Assembly (NCBI GenBank): GCA_012841425.1
Contig: DUUR01000013.1
Coordinates: 1 to 5,482 of the forward strand
Direction: 5' to 3'
Length of the DNA: 5,482 bases
DNA from: Bacteroidales bacterium
GTDB lineage: Bacteria > Bacteroidota > Bacteroidia > Bacteroidales > Dysgonomonadaceae
How positions within the stretch are numbered: position 1 is the first letter of the stretch; each line of letters begins with the position of its first letter. Of the stretch, positions 1 to 5,482 are shown one piece after another. Made by a program: the position numbers and the translations under genes. The notes below the pieces were generated by a model. It did no database searches, was not told the origin of the DNA, and was given only the letters and a program-made list of their open reading frames with translations.

Positions 1-324
1 CAACGCGTTAAACTTGCAACTGAGCTTGCTAGAGTTGATACTGGAAACACTCTTTATATTTTGGATGAACCAACAACTGGTTTGCATTTTGAAGATATAA
101 GAGTTTTACTTACTGTATTAAATAAACTTGTGGACAAAGGCAATACTGTAATTGTAATTGAGCATAATCTGGATATTATAAAATGTGCAGATTATATTAT
201 TGATTTGGGTCCGGAAGGTGGTGAAAGAGGTGGAACAATACTTGCTACCGGTACACCCGAAGAGATTGTAAAAAGTAAGAAGAGCTATACGGCTAAGTTT
301 CTTTCAGAGGAATTGAAAGGGTAG
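1..324 (+). CDS. uvrA: UvrA excinuclease ATPase subunit, C-terminal end (5' truncated by window)
   Basis: The last 107 codons of UvrA, the damage-sensing ABC ATPase of nucleotide excision repair, which loads UvrB onto lesions in the cytoplasm. The reading frame is open from base 1, so the gene begins upstream of the window; the TTG at 61 is an internal leucine codon, not a start. Visible in order: the tail of the second ABC signature (QRVKLATEL, where the family has LSGGEAQRVKLA), the Walker B segment [12 protein letters not shown], the H-loop histidine in VIVIEHNLD, then [13 protein letters not shown] and the family-typical ending GTPEEI...[20 protein letters not shown] together with GPEGGERGG separates UvrA from ABC transporter ATPases. 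The gene ends in TAG at 322-324 and is followed by a 99-base gap before tpx, so the two are probably not tightly coupled. Confidence 0.97.
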   Translation, partial: QRVKLATELARVDTGNTLYILDEPTTGLHFEDIRVLLTVLNKLVDKGNTVIVIEHNLDIIKCADYIIDLGPEGGERGGTILATGTPEEIVKSKKSYTAKFLSEELKG

Positions 325-423
325 AAAGTTAAAAAAAAAATCTTTATGAACTTTTTAATCGTACCCATTGTTTACTAATTGAAATAAGCAAATTATATAT
401 ATTATTATAGTTTTTAAGAAGAT
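325..423 (+). other. uvrA-tpx intergenic region: weak terminator and promoter signals only
   Basis: An A/T-rich gap with a run of ten A at 331-340. An A/U-rich stem could form between GTTAAAAA (328-335) and TTTTTAAT (352-359), with one G-U pair and a 16-base loop. This is a weak candidate for the uvrA terminator. TAGTTTTT at 408-415 matches seven of eight positions of the Bacteroidota -7 box TAnnTTTG but has no good -33 box at the usual spacing, so the tpx promoter is not fixed. There is no Shine-Dalgarno sequence; the bases before the tpx ATG are purine-rich (AAGAAGAT). Confidence 0.3.
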
Positions 424-924
424 ATGGCAAATATAACATTTAAAGGTAACCCTGTGAATACAGTTGGTGAACTTCCCGCAATAGGCACGGATGCACCTGA
501 TTTCAGTTTAGTAAACGGTCAGCTTTCGGAAGTAAAATTATCAGATTATAAAGGAAAAAATGTTGTTCTTAACATTTTCCCAAGTCTTGATACTGGCACT
601 TGTGCAGCATCGGTTCGCCGATTCAATAAGGAAGCAACTGCATTAGAAAATACAGTGGTACTTGGTATATCTGCCGACCTTCCTTTTGCATCAAATAGAT
701 TTTGCTCTGCTGAAGGTATAGAAAATGTAGAAACGCTTTCTACTTTCCGTGATACAGTTTTTGCCAACGATTATGGCCTGTTAATGACAGACGGACCCCT
801 TAAAGGTCTTTTGGCGAGAACAGTAGTTGTAGTAAATCCGGAAGGCAAAGTTGTTTATACAGAGCTGGTTCCTGAGATTGCACATGAACCAGATTATAAT
901 TCTGCAATCAACTCGATAGTGTAG
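424..924 (+). CDS. tpx: Thiol peroxidase Tpx (atypical 2-Cys peroxiredoxin)
   Basis: A cytoplasmic peroxiredoxin of 166 residues, the normal length for the Tpx family, which reduces hydrogen peroxide and organic hydroperoxides using thioredoxin as electron donor. The peroxidatic cysteine is C60 in PSLDTGTC, where the family has P-S-x-D-T-x-x-C. The resolving cysteine is C94 in FASNRFCSAEGIENV; this spacing (E. coli C61 and C95) allows an intramolecular disulfide and separates Tpx from AhpC and Bcp. The conserved arginine of the active site is R132 in LLARTVVVV. The N-terminal FKGNPV and the IGTDAPDFSLV segment are also typical. The start is well fixed: an in-frame TAA lies at 415-417, just before the ATG. 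A strong hairpin follows the gene, so it is probably monocistronic. Its likely reductant supply, trxB, lies 3.6 kb downstream. Family assignment is secure; regulation by OxyR is possible but no site is visible. Confidence 0.97.
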   Translation: MANITFKGNPVNTVGELPAIGTDAPDFSLVNGQLSEVKLSDYKGKNVVLNIFPSLDTGTCAASVRRFNKEATALENTVVLGISADLPFASNRFCSAEGIENVETLSTFRDTVFANDYGLLMTDGPLKGLLARTVVVVNPEGKVVYTELVPEIAHEPDYNSAINSIV

Positions 925-951
925 TTTGTTTCATGAAGATTGTGTTAACAA

Positions 952-983
952 GAAAGGTCTGCGAAGTGATTCGCGGACCTTTC
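952..983 (+). terminator. Strong hairpin after tpx, probable transcription terminator or 3' stabiliser
   Basis: GAAAGGTCTGCGAA (952-965) pairs with TTCGCGGACCTTTC (970-983): 14 continuous pairs with one G-U (T960 with G975) around a GTGA loop, which fits the GNRA tetraloop class. It starts 28 bases after the tpx stop codon. A U-tract is missing; the bases after it read GCAATATATATAG. It is therefore not a textbook intrinsic terminator, but its position and stability make an end-of-transcript role the best guess. Confidence 0.75.
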
Positions 984-1022
984 GCAATATATATAGAGTA
1001 GCAATAACTTTAGAGTTAATAC

Positions 1023-1053
1023 TTTCAATCTAAGTTTCTTTTTCTTAAATTTG
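1023..1053 (+). promoter_or_regulatory. Probable ftsK promoter, Bacteroidota sigma-ABfr type
   Basis: TAAATTTG at 1046-1053 matches the Bacteroidota -7 consensus TAnnTTTG exactly. TTTC at 1023-1026 is a three-of-four match to the -33 TTTG box, with a 19-base spacer. It would start transcription near 1060, giving a leader of about 30 bases. It lies downstream of the tpx hairpin, which supports ftsK starting a new transcription unit. Confidence 0.5.
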
Positions 1054-1088
1054 TACTTTAAATTTCTGATAATAGTTTCACCCTCCAT

Positions 1089-3593
1089 ATGGCAAAAAGA
1101 AAAAGGAAGAGAACTTCTTCAACAAAAAAAAAGAGTGCAGTATTGCTCCAATTTTTAAAAAGTGAACGTACTCACTTTATACTTGGAGTGATTATTGCTT
1201 TTTCTGGCATATTTATGCTTCTTGCTATTATTTCATTTTTCTTCACTGGTGCTGCAGATCAAAGCATAGTGCTTAATGCCACTTATGGAGAGCTAGTTAG
1301 ATCTAATACGATTGAAGTAGAAAATTGGACTGGAGCAGGCGGTGCTTTTATTGCCGAACGCTTGGTAAATGATTGGTTTGGAATATTTTCTGCTTTAATA
1401 CCTATATTCCTCATTTATATCGGATTGAGATTCATGCGTGTTTCGAACTTTCATTTTCTGAAGGCGCTGTTTATAACTGCATTTGGACTCATCTGTGGAT
1501 CTATAACAAGTGCTTTTATATTCGATAAGCATCTTCCTCACTCGCATGTTAAATGGGGAGGGGCACACGGCAATCAGGTTGAGGAATTGCTTGAGAGCAG
1601 TATTGGATGGCCAGGCATTGTATTACTAATTATTCTTTTTATCATAATAACTGTGGTTATGGTAAAAAAAAGCTCTATGTACAAGATTCAGAAGTCGCTG
1701 GTGGACAATAAGCCATCTTTTATGAAGTCTGAGACTACATCTGAAAACTTATATGAAACCGAAGAAGTGTTTGATACAATAGAAAATAAAGAGCCAGGAT
1801 TTATTAAACGTTTTATTGATAACGCAAAGAAAAGATTAGCGACAAACAAAAGTGAAGAAACAATAGACACAGATAAAAGTGTTACTAAAGAACCTGAGCA
1901 GGAGATTAAAAGTGAACCTTTGACAACTAATGCTGCGTCTACTACGATAACATCGACAATTAAGGGATCTACCGATGATGGTGAATTTGAAATAATTGTG
2001 CCTGGCGAAGAGGAGAAGACTGAGAACCTTCACCCTGAAAACGATAATAGCAAATCGCTGTTTAAATCTAAGCTTTCGGGCAGTGACGAGGAATATGATC
2101 CAAGAAAGGATCTTTCTTCATTCAAATTCCCTACACTCGATTTACTCAAAGTTTACAATACGGGTAATCGCGAGGTGAACATGATTGAGCAGAATGAGAA
2201 TAAGGATAGAATCATTAGTACACTGCGTAATTATGGAATAGAAATAACATCTATTAAAGCAACAGTTGGTCCAACTATAACACTTTATGAGATTGTGCCT
2301 CAAGCGGGTGTTAGGATCTCGAAGATTAGAAATCTTGAAGACGACATTGCGCTGAGTCTTTCGGCTCTAGGGATACGTATTATTGCACCTATGCCAGGTA
2401 AAGGAACGGTTGGAATTGAAGTTCCTAACAAAGACCCTCAGATTGTTTCTATGCACTCTGTGTTGTCATCTAAACGTTATCAGGAATGTGATTATGAGTT
2501 GCCTGTGGCATTAGGTAAAACTATTACTAACGAGGTTTTCATATTCGATCTCACTAAGATGCCTCACTTGCTTGTTGCCGGTGCAACAGGGCAAGGTAAA
2601 TCGGTTGGACTTAATGCAATTATAACATCGCTGCTGTATAAAAAACACCCTTCGGAGATGAAGATGGTTCTTATTGACCCTAAGATGGTGGAATTTAGTT
2701 TATACTCAACTATTGAACATCATTATCTTGCAAAACTATCAGAGGAGGAGAAACCAATAATTGTTGATGTAACCAAAGTGACTCAAACACTTAACTCACT
2801 CACAAAAGAGATGGACGACAGGTATGAGTTGCTTATGAAGGCACATGTGAGAACAATAAAAGAATACAACGAAAAGTTTAAATCTAGAAGACTTAACCCA
2901 AATAATGGTCATAGATTTATGCCTTATATTGTTGTGATTATTGATGAGTTTGGTGACCTTATAATGACTGCAGGCAAGGAGATTGAAATGCCCATTGCTA
3001 GAATTGCACAGAAAGCTCGTGCCGTGGGAATTCATATGATTATTGCAACCCAGAGACCAACTACAAATATCATAACTGGAACAATTAAAGCTAACTTCCC
3101 TGCAAGAATGGCGTTTAGAGTTACATCACAGATAGACTCCAGAACAATACTTGATATGAGTGGTGCAAACCAGCTTATTGGTAGAGGGGATATGCTATTT
3201 TCTCAGGGAAGTATAATTACACGTATACAGTGTGCATTTGTTGACACTCCTGAATTGGACAATCTAACTAAATATATTGCTAAACAACAAGGGTACGATA
3301 CAGCCTACCCATTGCCTGAGGTGCTTACAGATGCAGCAACCGGGCCAGGCGCTGTTGATTTAAACGATAGGGATGTTTTGTTTGAGGAAGCTGCAAGACT
3401 CATTGTAGTTCATCAACAAGGCTCAACTTCTCTAATTCAGAGAAAGTTCTCGATAGGTTATAATCGTGCTGGAAGACTTATGGATCAGCTTGAGACTGCG
3501 GGGATTGTGGGAGGCACCCAAGGCAGTAAACCACGTGAAGTATTTATTCAGGATGAGTATTCTTTAGAAAAACTACTCGATTCATTAAATTAA
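1089..3593 (+). CDS. ftsK: DNA translocase FtsK (FtsK/SpoIIIE family)
   Basis: An 834-residue membrane-anchored motor that pumps chromosomal DNA through the closing septum and, in the family, activates XerCD at dif. A basic N-terminus (KRKRKR, KKK) precedes four predicted membrane helices at about 29-52, 96-116, 121-145 and 174-192. A charged, Ser/Thr-rich linker (about 195-340) follows, shorter than the E. coli linker. The motor covers about 345-735: Walker A GATGQGKSV (498-506), LIDPKMVEF (528-536), Walker B VVIIDEFGDL (615-624; many relatives have DEFADL), and ATQRPTTNIITGTIKANFPAR (653-673). The C-terminal winged-helix gamma domain (about 760-820) keeps the recognition helix GYNRAGRLMDQLE (790-802), the part that reads KOPS-type polar sequences in known FtsKs. 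An in-frame TAA at 1059-1061 leaves this ATG as the likely start; no Shine-Dalgarno sequence is present. The gene is complete and lies 85 bases before lolA, possibly in one transcript. Confidence 0.97.
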   Translation: MAKRKRKRTSSTKKKSAVLLQFLKSERTHFILGVIIAFSGIFMLLAIISFFFTGAADQSIVLNATYGELVRSNTIEVENWTGAGGAFIAERLVNDWFGIFSALIPIFLIYIGLRFMRVSNFHFLKALFITAFGLICGSITSAFIFDKHLPHSHVKWGGAHGNQVEELLESSIGWPGIVLLIILFIIITVVMVKKSSMYKIQKSLVDNKPSFMKSETTSENLYETEEVFDTIENKEPGFIKRFIDNAKKRLATNKSEETIDTDKSVTKEPEQEIKSEPLTTNAASTTITSTIKGSTDDGEFEIIVPGEEEKTENLHPENDNSKSLFKSKLSGSDEEYDPRKDLSSFKFPTLDLLKVYNTGNREVNMIEQNENKDRIISTLRNYGIEITSIKATVGPTITLYEIVPQAGVRISKIRNLEDDIALSLSALGIRIIAPMPGKGTVGIEVPNKDPQIVSMHSVLSSKRYQECDYELPVALGKTITNEVFIFDLTKMPHLLVAGATGQGKSVGLNAIITSLLYKKHPSEMKMVLIDPKMVEFSLYSTIEHHYLAKLSEEEKPIIVDVTKVTQTLNSLTKEMDDRYELLMKAHVRTIKEYNEKFKSRRLNPNNGHRFMPYIVVIIDEFGDLIMTAGKEIEMPIARIAQKARAVGIHMIIATQRPTTNIITGTIKANFPARMAFRVTSQIDSRTILDMSGANQLIGRGDMLFSQGSIITRIQCAFVDTPELDNLTKYIAKQQGYDTAYPLPEVLTDAATGPGAVDLNDRDVLFEEAARLIVVHQQGSTSLIQRKFSIGYNRAGRLMDQLETAGIVGGTQGSKPREVFIQDEYSLEKLLDSLN

Positions 3594-3648
3594 GCAGCAT
3601 TAAACTTACTTCTGTTATTAAGCAGGATTAAACTTAGTTCTGTTATTA
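3589..3648 (+). repeat. 28-bp tandem duplication starting at the ftsK stop codon
   Basis: Two copies with a 28-base period: 3590-3617 and 3618-3645, continuing a few bases further. They differ at two positions (C3598/G3626 and C3609/G3637). The ftsK TAA stop (3591-3593) is copied at 3619-3621. Each copy carries a box close to the Bacteroidota -7 consensus: TACTTCTG at 3607-3614 and TAGTTCTG at 3635-3642, both seven of eight. The second box lies 36 bases before the lolA ATG. Whether these act as promoters is inference only. Confidence 0.85.
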
Positions 3649-3678
3649 CTGTCTTAGTGTTAAATAATAGCATATAAT

Positions 3679-4380
3679 ATGAAAAAGAGCATTTTTACGA
3701 TATTGACACTACTTTTTTTCTCAGTGGGATTGTTCGCATCAGCGGGATTGATTGCGTCAGTGGAGCTGTTTACGTCAGTGGAGCTGTTTACGCAAAATTC
3801 AGCTGAATCAAGAAAAATAATTGATAAAACATACAACGATTATATCTCTTCTGAGGGTATTAAATTATCATTTGTGCTAACTACCATAGACTCTGATGGA
3901 GAAGAGTTTGATTCTCAAAAGGGTGTAGCATCTATTAAGGCCAATAAATTTCATCTTGAAATGAACGATATGGATGTTTGGTTTGACGGTAAAACTCAAT
4001 GGGTACTTATGAAAAGTATTGATGAAGTAAATATCAGTAACCCATCTGAAAGTGAATTGGCATCTATTAGTCCGCTTGCGTTATTGGGAATGTATAAAGA
4101 TGGTTATCTATTAAAAGCACCAGCAAGTAAAACTCTGAATAACAAAGGAGTGCATCTAATTGAAATGACTCCCATAGATGCCACTAAGGAATTTAAATCT
4201 ATAAATATTTACATTGAGAAAGTCTCTGGAAGACTTATACAGGCTTTTTTCACATTGAAAAATAATATGCAAACAAAGATAGATATTACTAATTATAATG
4301 ATAATTATAAATTTAACGATAGCGATTTTATTTTTGACAAATCGCAATACAAGGATACTGAAGTAATTGATCTAAGATAA
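3679..4380 (+). CDS. lolA: LolA-family outer-membrane lipoprotein carrier protein
   Basis: A 233-residue exported protein resembling the Bacteroidota LolA family (COG2834). LolA collects lipoproteins released at the inner membrane and carries them through the periplasm. After the signal region comes NSAESRKIIDKTYNDY (40-55), then a beta-rich body with GVASIKANKFHLEMNDMDVWFDGKTQWVLM (82-111), the SPLALL motif (131-136), a second beta stretch, and the typical ending FIFDKSQYKDTEVIDLR. The N-terminus has lysines at 2-3 and a hydrophobic stretch from 5 to about 26, with a possible signal peptidase I site at ASA|G (20-22). No lipobox cysteine is present, so it should be soluble. Residues 15-38 are four hexapeptide repeats. 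The ATG is the first start after an in-frame TAA at 3661-3663. The symbol rests on family resemblance; Bacteroidota LolA proteins are distant from the E. coli protein, and the cargo is not proven. Confidence 0.85.
   Translation: MKKSIFTILTLLFFSVGLFASAGLIASVELFTSVELFTQNSAESRKIIDKTYNDYISSEGIKLSFVLTTIDSDGEEFDSQKGVASIKANKFHLEMNDMDVWFDGKTQWVLMKSIDEVNISNPSESELASISPLALLGMYKDGYLLKAPASKTLNNKGVHLIEMTPIDATKEFKSINIYIEKVSGRLIQAFFTLKNNMQTKIDITNYNDNYKFNDSDFIFDKSQYKDTEVIDLR
3721..3792 (+). repeat. Four tandem 18-bp units in the lolA signal-peptide region
   Basis: Units are 3721-3738, 3739-3756, 3757-3774 and 3775-3792. The last two are identical (TCAGTGGAGCTGTTTACG). Units 1 and 2 differ at four positions, and each differs from unit 3 at six. 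All begin TCAG and keep the reading frame, encoding SVGLFA, SAGLIA, SVELFT and SVELFT (residues 15-38). Identity rises toward the 3' end, as expected if the last copy is the most recent. Because 18 is a multiple of three, copy-number change would leave the protein in frame. Confidence 0.92.
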
Positions 4381-4432
4381 TATTTTACCACTATTTCATC
4401 TGTTTAACCTAAATAGATAATTGCAATATCCA

Positions 4433-4463
4433 TTTAATAATAAACGGATTATTAGTATCTTTG
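4433..4463 (+). promoter_or_regulatory. Probable trxB promoter, Bacteroidota sigma-ABfr type
   Basis: TATCTTTG at 4456-4463 matches the -7 consensus TAnnTTTG exactly. TTTA at 4433-4436 is a three-of-four match to the -33 TTTG box, with a 19-base spacer. Transcription would start near 4470, giving a leader of about 20 A-rich bases and no Shine-Dalgarno sequence, as is usual in this phylum. The trxB gene therefore probably has its own promoter even if some transcript reads through from lolA. Confidence 0.6.
4435..4454. repeat. Inverted repeat in the trxB promoter spacer
   Basis: TAATAAT (4435-4441) and ATTATTA (4448-4454) are perfect inverted copies separated by AAACGG. The repeat fills the space between the -33 and -7 boxes, where a repressor or redox regulator could bind. 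The arms are only A and T, so chance is a real alternative in this A/T-rich gap. Confidence 0.4.
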
Positions 4464-4488
4464 AGCTAATAAAAAAAACTATTAAATT

Positions 4489-5430
4489 ATGAGAGATAAA
4501 GTTCGCTGTTTGATTTTAGGATCAGGCCCTGCAGGCTATACTGCAGCTATATATGCCGCGAGAGCAAATCTGGAACCTGTGCTTTATGAAGGTATGGAAC
4601 CTGGCGGGCAATTAACTACAACAACTGAGGTTGAGAATTTTCCAGGTTATCCTGAAGGTGTAACAGGTCCTCAGATGATGGAGGATTTAAAAAAGCAGGC
4701 AGAAAGGTATGGCACGGAAGTATTATCGGGAAGAGGAACTGCTGTTGACTTCTCGACACATCCACTTAAAGTGACAATTGATGATGAGCATGTAATTGAA
4801 GCTGATACTGTAATCATATCTACAGGTGCGACAGCTAAATATTTGGGACTTGAAGATGAAACTAAATACTCAGGACAGGGTGTTTCTGCTTGTGCTACTT
4901 GCGATGGCTTTTTCTATAGAAAGAAAAAAGTTGCAGTTGTGGGTGGTGGAGATACTGCTTGTGAGGAAGCTACTTATCTATCAGGTTTGGCAGATAAAGT
5001 ATACATGATTGTTCGTAAACCTTATTTACGTGCTTCAGAGATTATGAAGGAGAGAGTTATGAACAATCCAAAGATTGAGATACTATTCGAACATAATGCC
5101 GTTGGTCTTTTCGGCAACAATGGTGTTGAAGGGGCTCATCTCATTAAACGTATGGGTGAACAGGATGAAGAAAAGATTGATATTGCTATTGATGGTTTCT
5201 TTCTTGCTATTGGTCATAAACCCAATACTGAAATCTTTAAAAATTATATTGAGCTTGATAATATAGGCTACATAAAAACTGAACATCCATCTACAAGAAC
5301 CAATATTGAAGGTGTTTTTGCTTGTGGTGATGTTGCCGACCCTATTTATCGTCAAGCAGTAACTGCCGCAGGTACAGGCTGCCGTGCTGCAATGGATGCT
5401 GAACGATATCTATCTGAAAAAGGTTTGTAG
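4489..5430 (+). CDS. trxB: Thioredoxin-disulfide reductase TrxB (low-Mr, FAD and NADPH dependent)
   Basis: A 313-residue cytoplasmic flavoenzyme, close to the usual length, that passes electrons from NADPH through FAD and a redox disulfide to thioredoxin. Visible in order: FAD-binding GSGPAGYTAAIYAARA (11-26), GGQLTTTTEVENFPGYPEG (39-57), ATG-type segment STGATAKYLG (111-120), the redox pair C135 and C138 in SACATCDG, and the NADPH-binding glycines VGGGDTACEEA (151-161). R176, K177 and R181 in VRKPYLRAS stand where E. coli TrxB has its NADPH 2'-phosphate-binding arginines, so NADPH use is expected. The second FAD motif is FACGDVADPIYRQAVTAAGTGCRAA (277-301). An in-frame TAA at 4483-4485 lies two codons before the ATG and fixes the start. 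Its thioredoxin partner is not in the window; Tpx, a likely downstream user, is. No N-terminal AhpF-type or C-terminal thioredoxin fusion is present. Confidence 0.98.
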   Translation: MRDKVRCLILGSGPAGYTAAIYAARANLEPVLYEGMEPGGQLTTTTEVENFPGYPEGVTGPQMMEDLKKQAERYGTEVLSGRGTAVDFSTHPLKVTIDDEHVIEADTVIISTGATAKYLGLEDETKYSGQGVSACATCDGFFYRKKKVAVVGGGDTACEEATYLSGLADKVYMIVRKPYLRASEIMKERVMNNPKIEILFEHNAVGLFGNNGVEGAHLIKRMGEQDEEKIDIAIDGFFLAIGHKPNTEIFKNYIELDNIGYIKTEHPSTRTNIEGVFACGDVADPIYRQAVTAAGTGCRAAMDAERYLSEKGL

Positions 5431-5465
5431 GTTTTAGATATTAAAGAATTTGAAATTTAGTGTCT

Positions 5466-5482
5466 CTGATATCAGTTATCAG
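5466..5482 (+). other. Short palindromic sequence downstream of trxB, cut by the window edge
   Basis: CTGATATCAG (5466-5475) is a perfect 10-base palindrome. CTGATA (5466-5471) can also pair with TATCAG (5477-5482) around a five-base loop. It sits 36 bases after the trxB stop and could be the trxB terminator stem or part of an operator for the next gene. The window ends here, so neither can be tested. Confidence 0.3.

Noticed and set aside
546..767. 73-codon open frame on the - strand inside tpx
   Set aside because: It lies wholly inside a secure conserved gene, has no recognisable motif and is an antisense shadow of tpx codon bias.
1688..2033. Two - strand open frames over the FtsK linker
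   Set aside because: They overlap each other and a low-complexity coding region, with no start signal or known family; best explained as shadows.
1996..2178. 60-codon + strand open frame within ftsK in another frame
   Set aside because: It is nested in ftsK, has no promoter or leader of its own, and its composition looks random.
2796..3035. 79-codon - strand open frame across the FtsK Walker B region
   Set aside because: This is a His/Asn/Cys-rich shadow of conserved motor codons with no support as a gene.
3589..3648. Possible minimal CRISPR array (28-base repeat)
   Set aside because: The two copies are directly adjacent with no spacer, one overlaps a stop codon, and no cas gene is present.
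4156..4347. 63-codon - strand open frame inside lolA
   Set aside because: An Ile/Lys-rich translation caused by A/T-rich lolA codons; not a believable small membrane protein gene.
5083..5355. 90-codon - strand open frame inside trxB
   Set aside because: It is antisense to highly conserved TrxB motifs and has no family resemblance.
1..5482. Search by eye for tRNA, rRNA, riboswitch, insertion sequence or attachment site
   Set aside because: No cloverleaf ending in CCA, no transposase or integrase fragments, no terminal inverted repeats with target duplications, and all gaps are under 170 bases.

Overview
The window is about 5.5 kb of low-GC DNA with five genes, all on the + strand: the 3' end of uvrA, then complete tpx, ftsK, a lolA-like gene and trxB. 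The proteins look like those of the phylum Bacteroidota, probably order Bacteroidales. The FtsK motor, the LolA-like C-terminus ending in EVIDLR and the TrxB VRKPYLRAS motif all fit. So do the absence of Shine-Dalgarno sequences, the A/T-rich leaders, and promoter boxes of the Bacteroidota type (-7 TAnnTTTG). No ribosomal RNA or other marker is present to place it more finely.

Layout: 1-324 is the end of uvrA (nucleotide excision repair). 325-423 is an A/T-rich gap with only weak signals. 424-924 is the thiol peroxidase tpx, followed by a strong 14-bp hairpin (952-983). 1023-1053 is a probable promoter for ftsK, and 1089-3593 encodes the FtsK DNA translocase. A 28-bp tandem duplication begins on the ftsK stop codon and fills much of the gap before 3679-4380, a LolA-family lipoprotein carrier whose signal-peptide region is built from four tandem 18-bp units. 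4433-4463 is a good Bacteroidota promoter with an inverted repeat in its spacer, and 4489-5430 is thioredoxin reductase trxB. The last 52 bases hold a short palindrome at the window edge.

The genes are housekeeping. FtsK couples chromosome segregation to septum closure. LolA carries lipoproteins across the periplasm. TrxB reduces thioredoxin with NADPH, and thioredoxin in turn recharges Tpx, so the two redox genes flanking ftsK-lolA belong to one peroxide-removal chain. ftsK and lolA may be co-transcribed; tpx and trxB appear to have their own transcription units.

I see no new multi-gene system, mobile element, CRISPR array, toxin-antitoxin pair or RNA gene. The most unusual structure is two unrelated tandem duplications within 204 bp around the start of lolA. 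One of them appears to have inserted 18 residues at the signal-peptide cleavage site.
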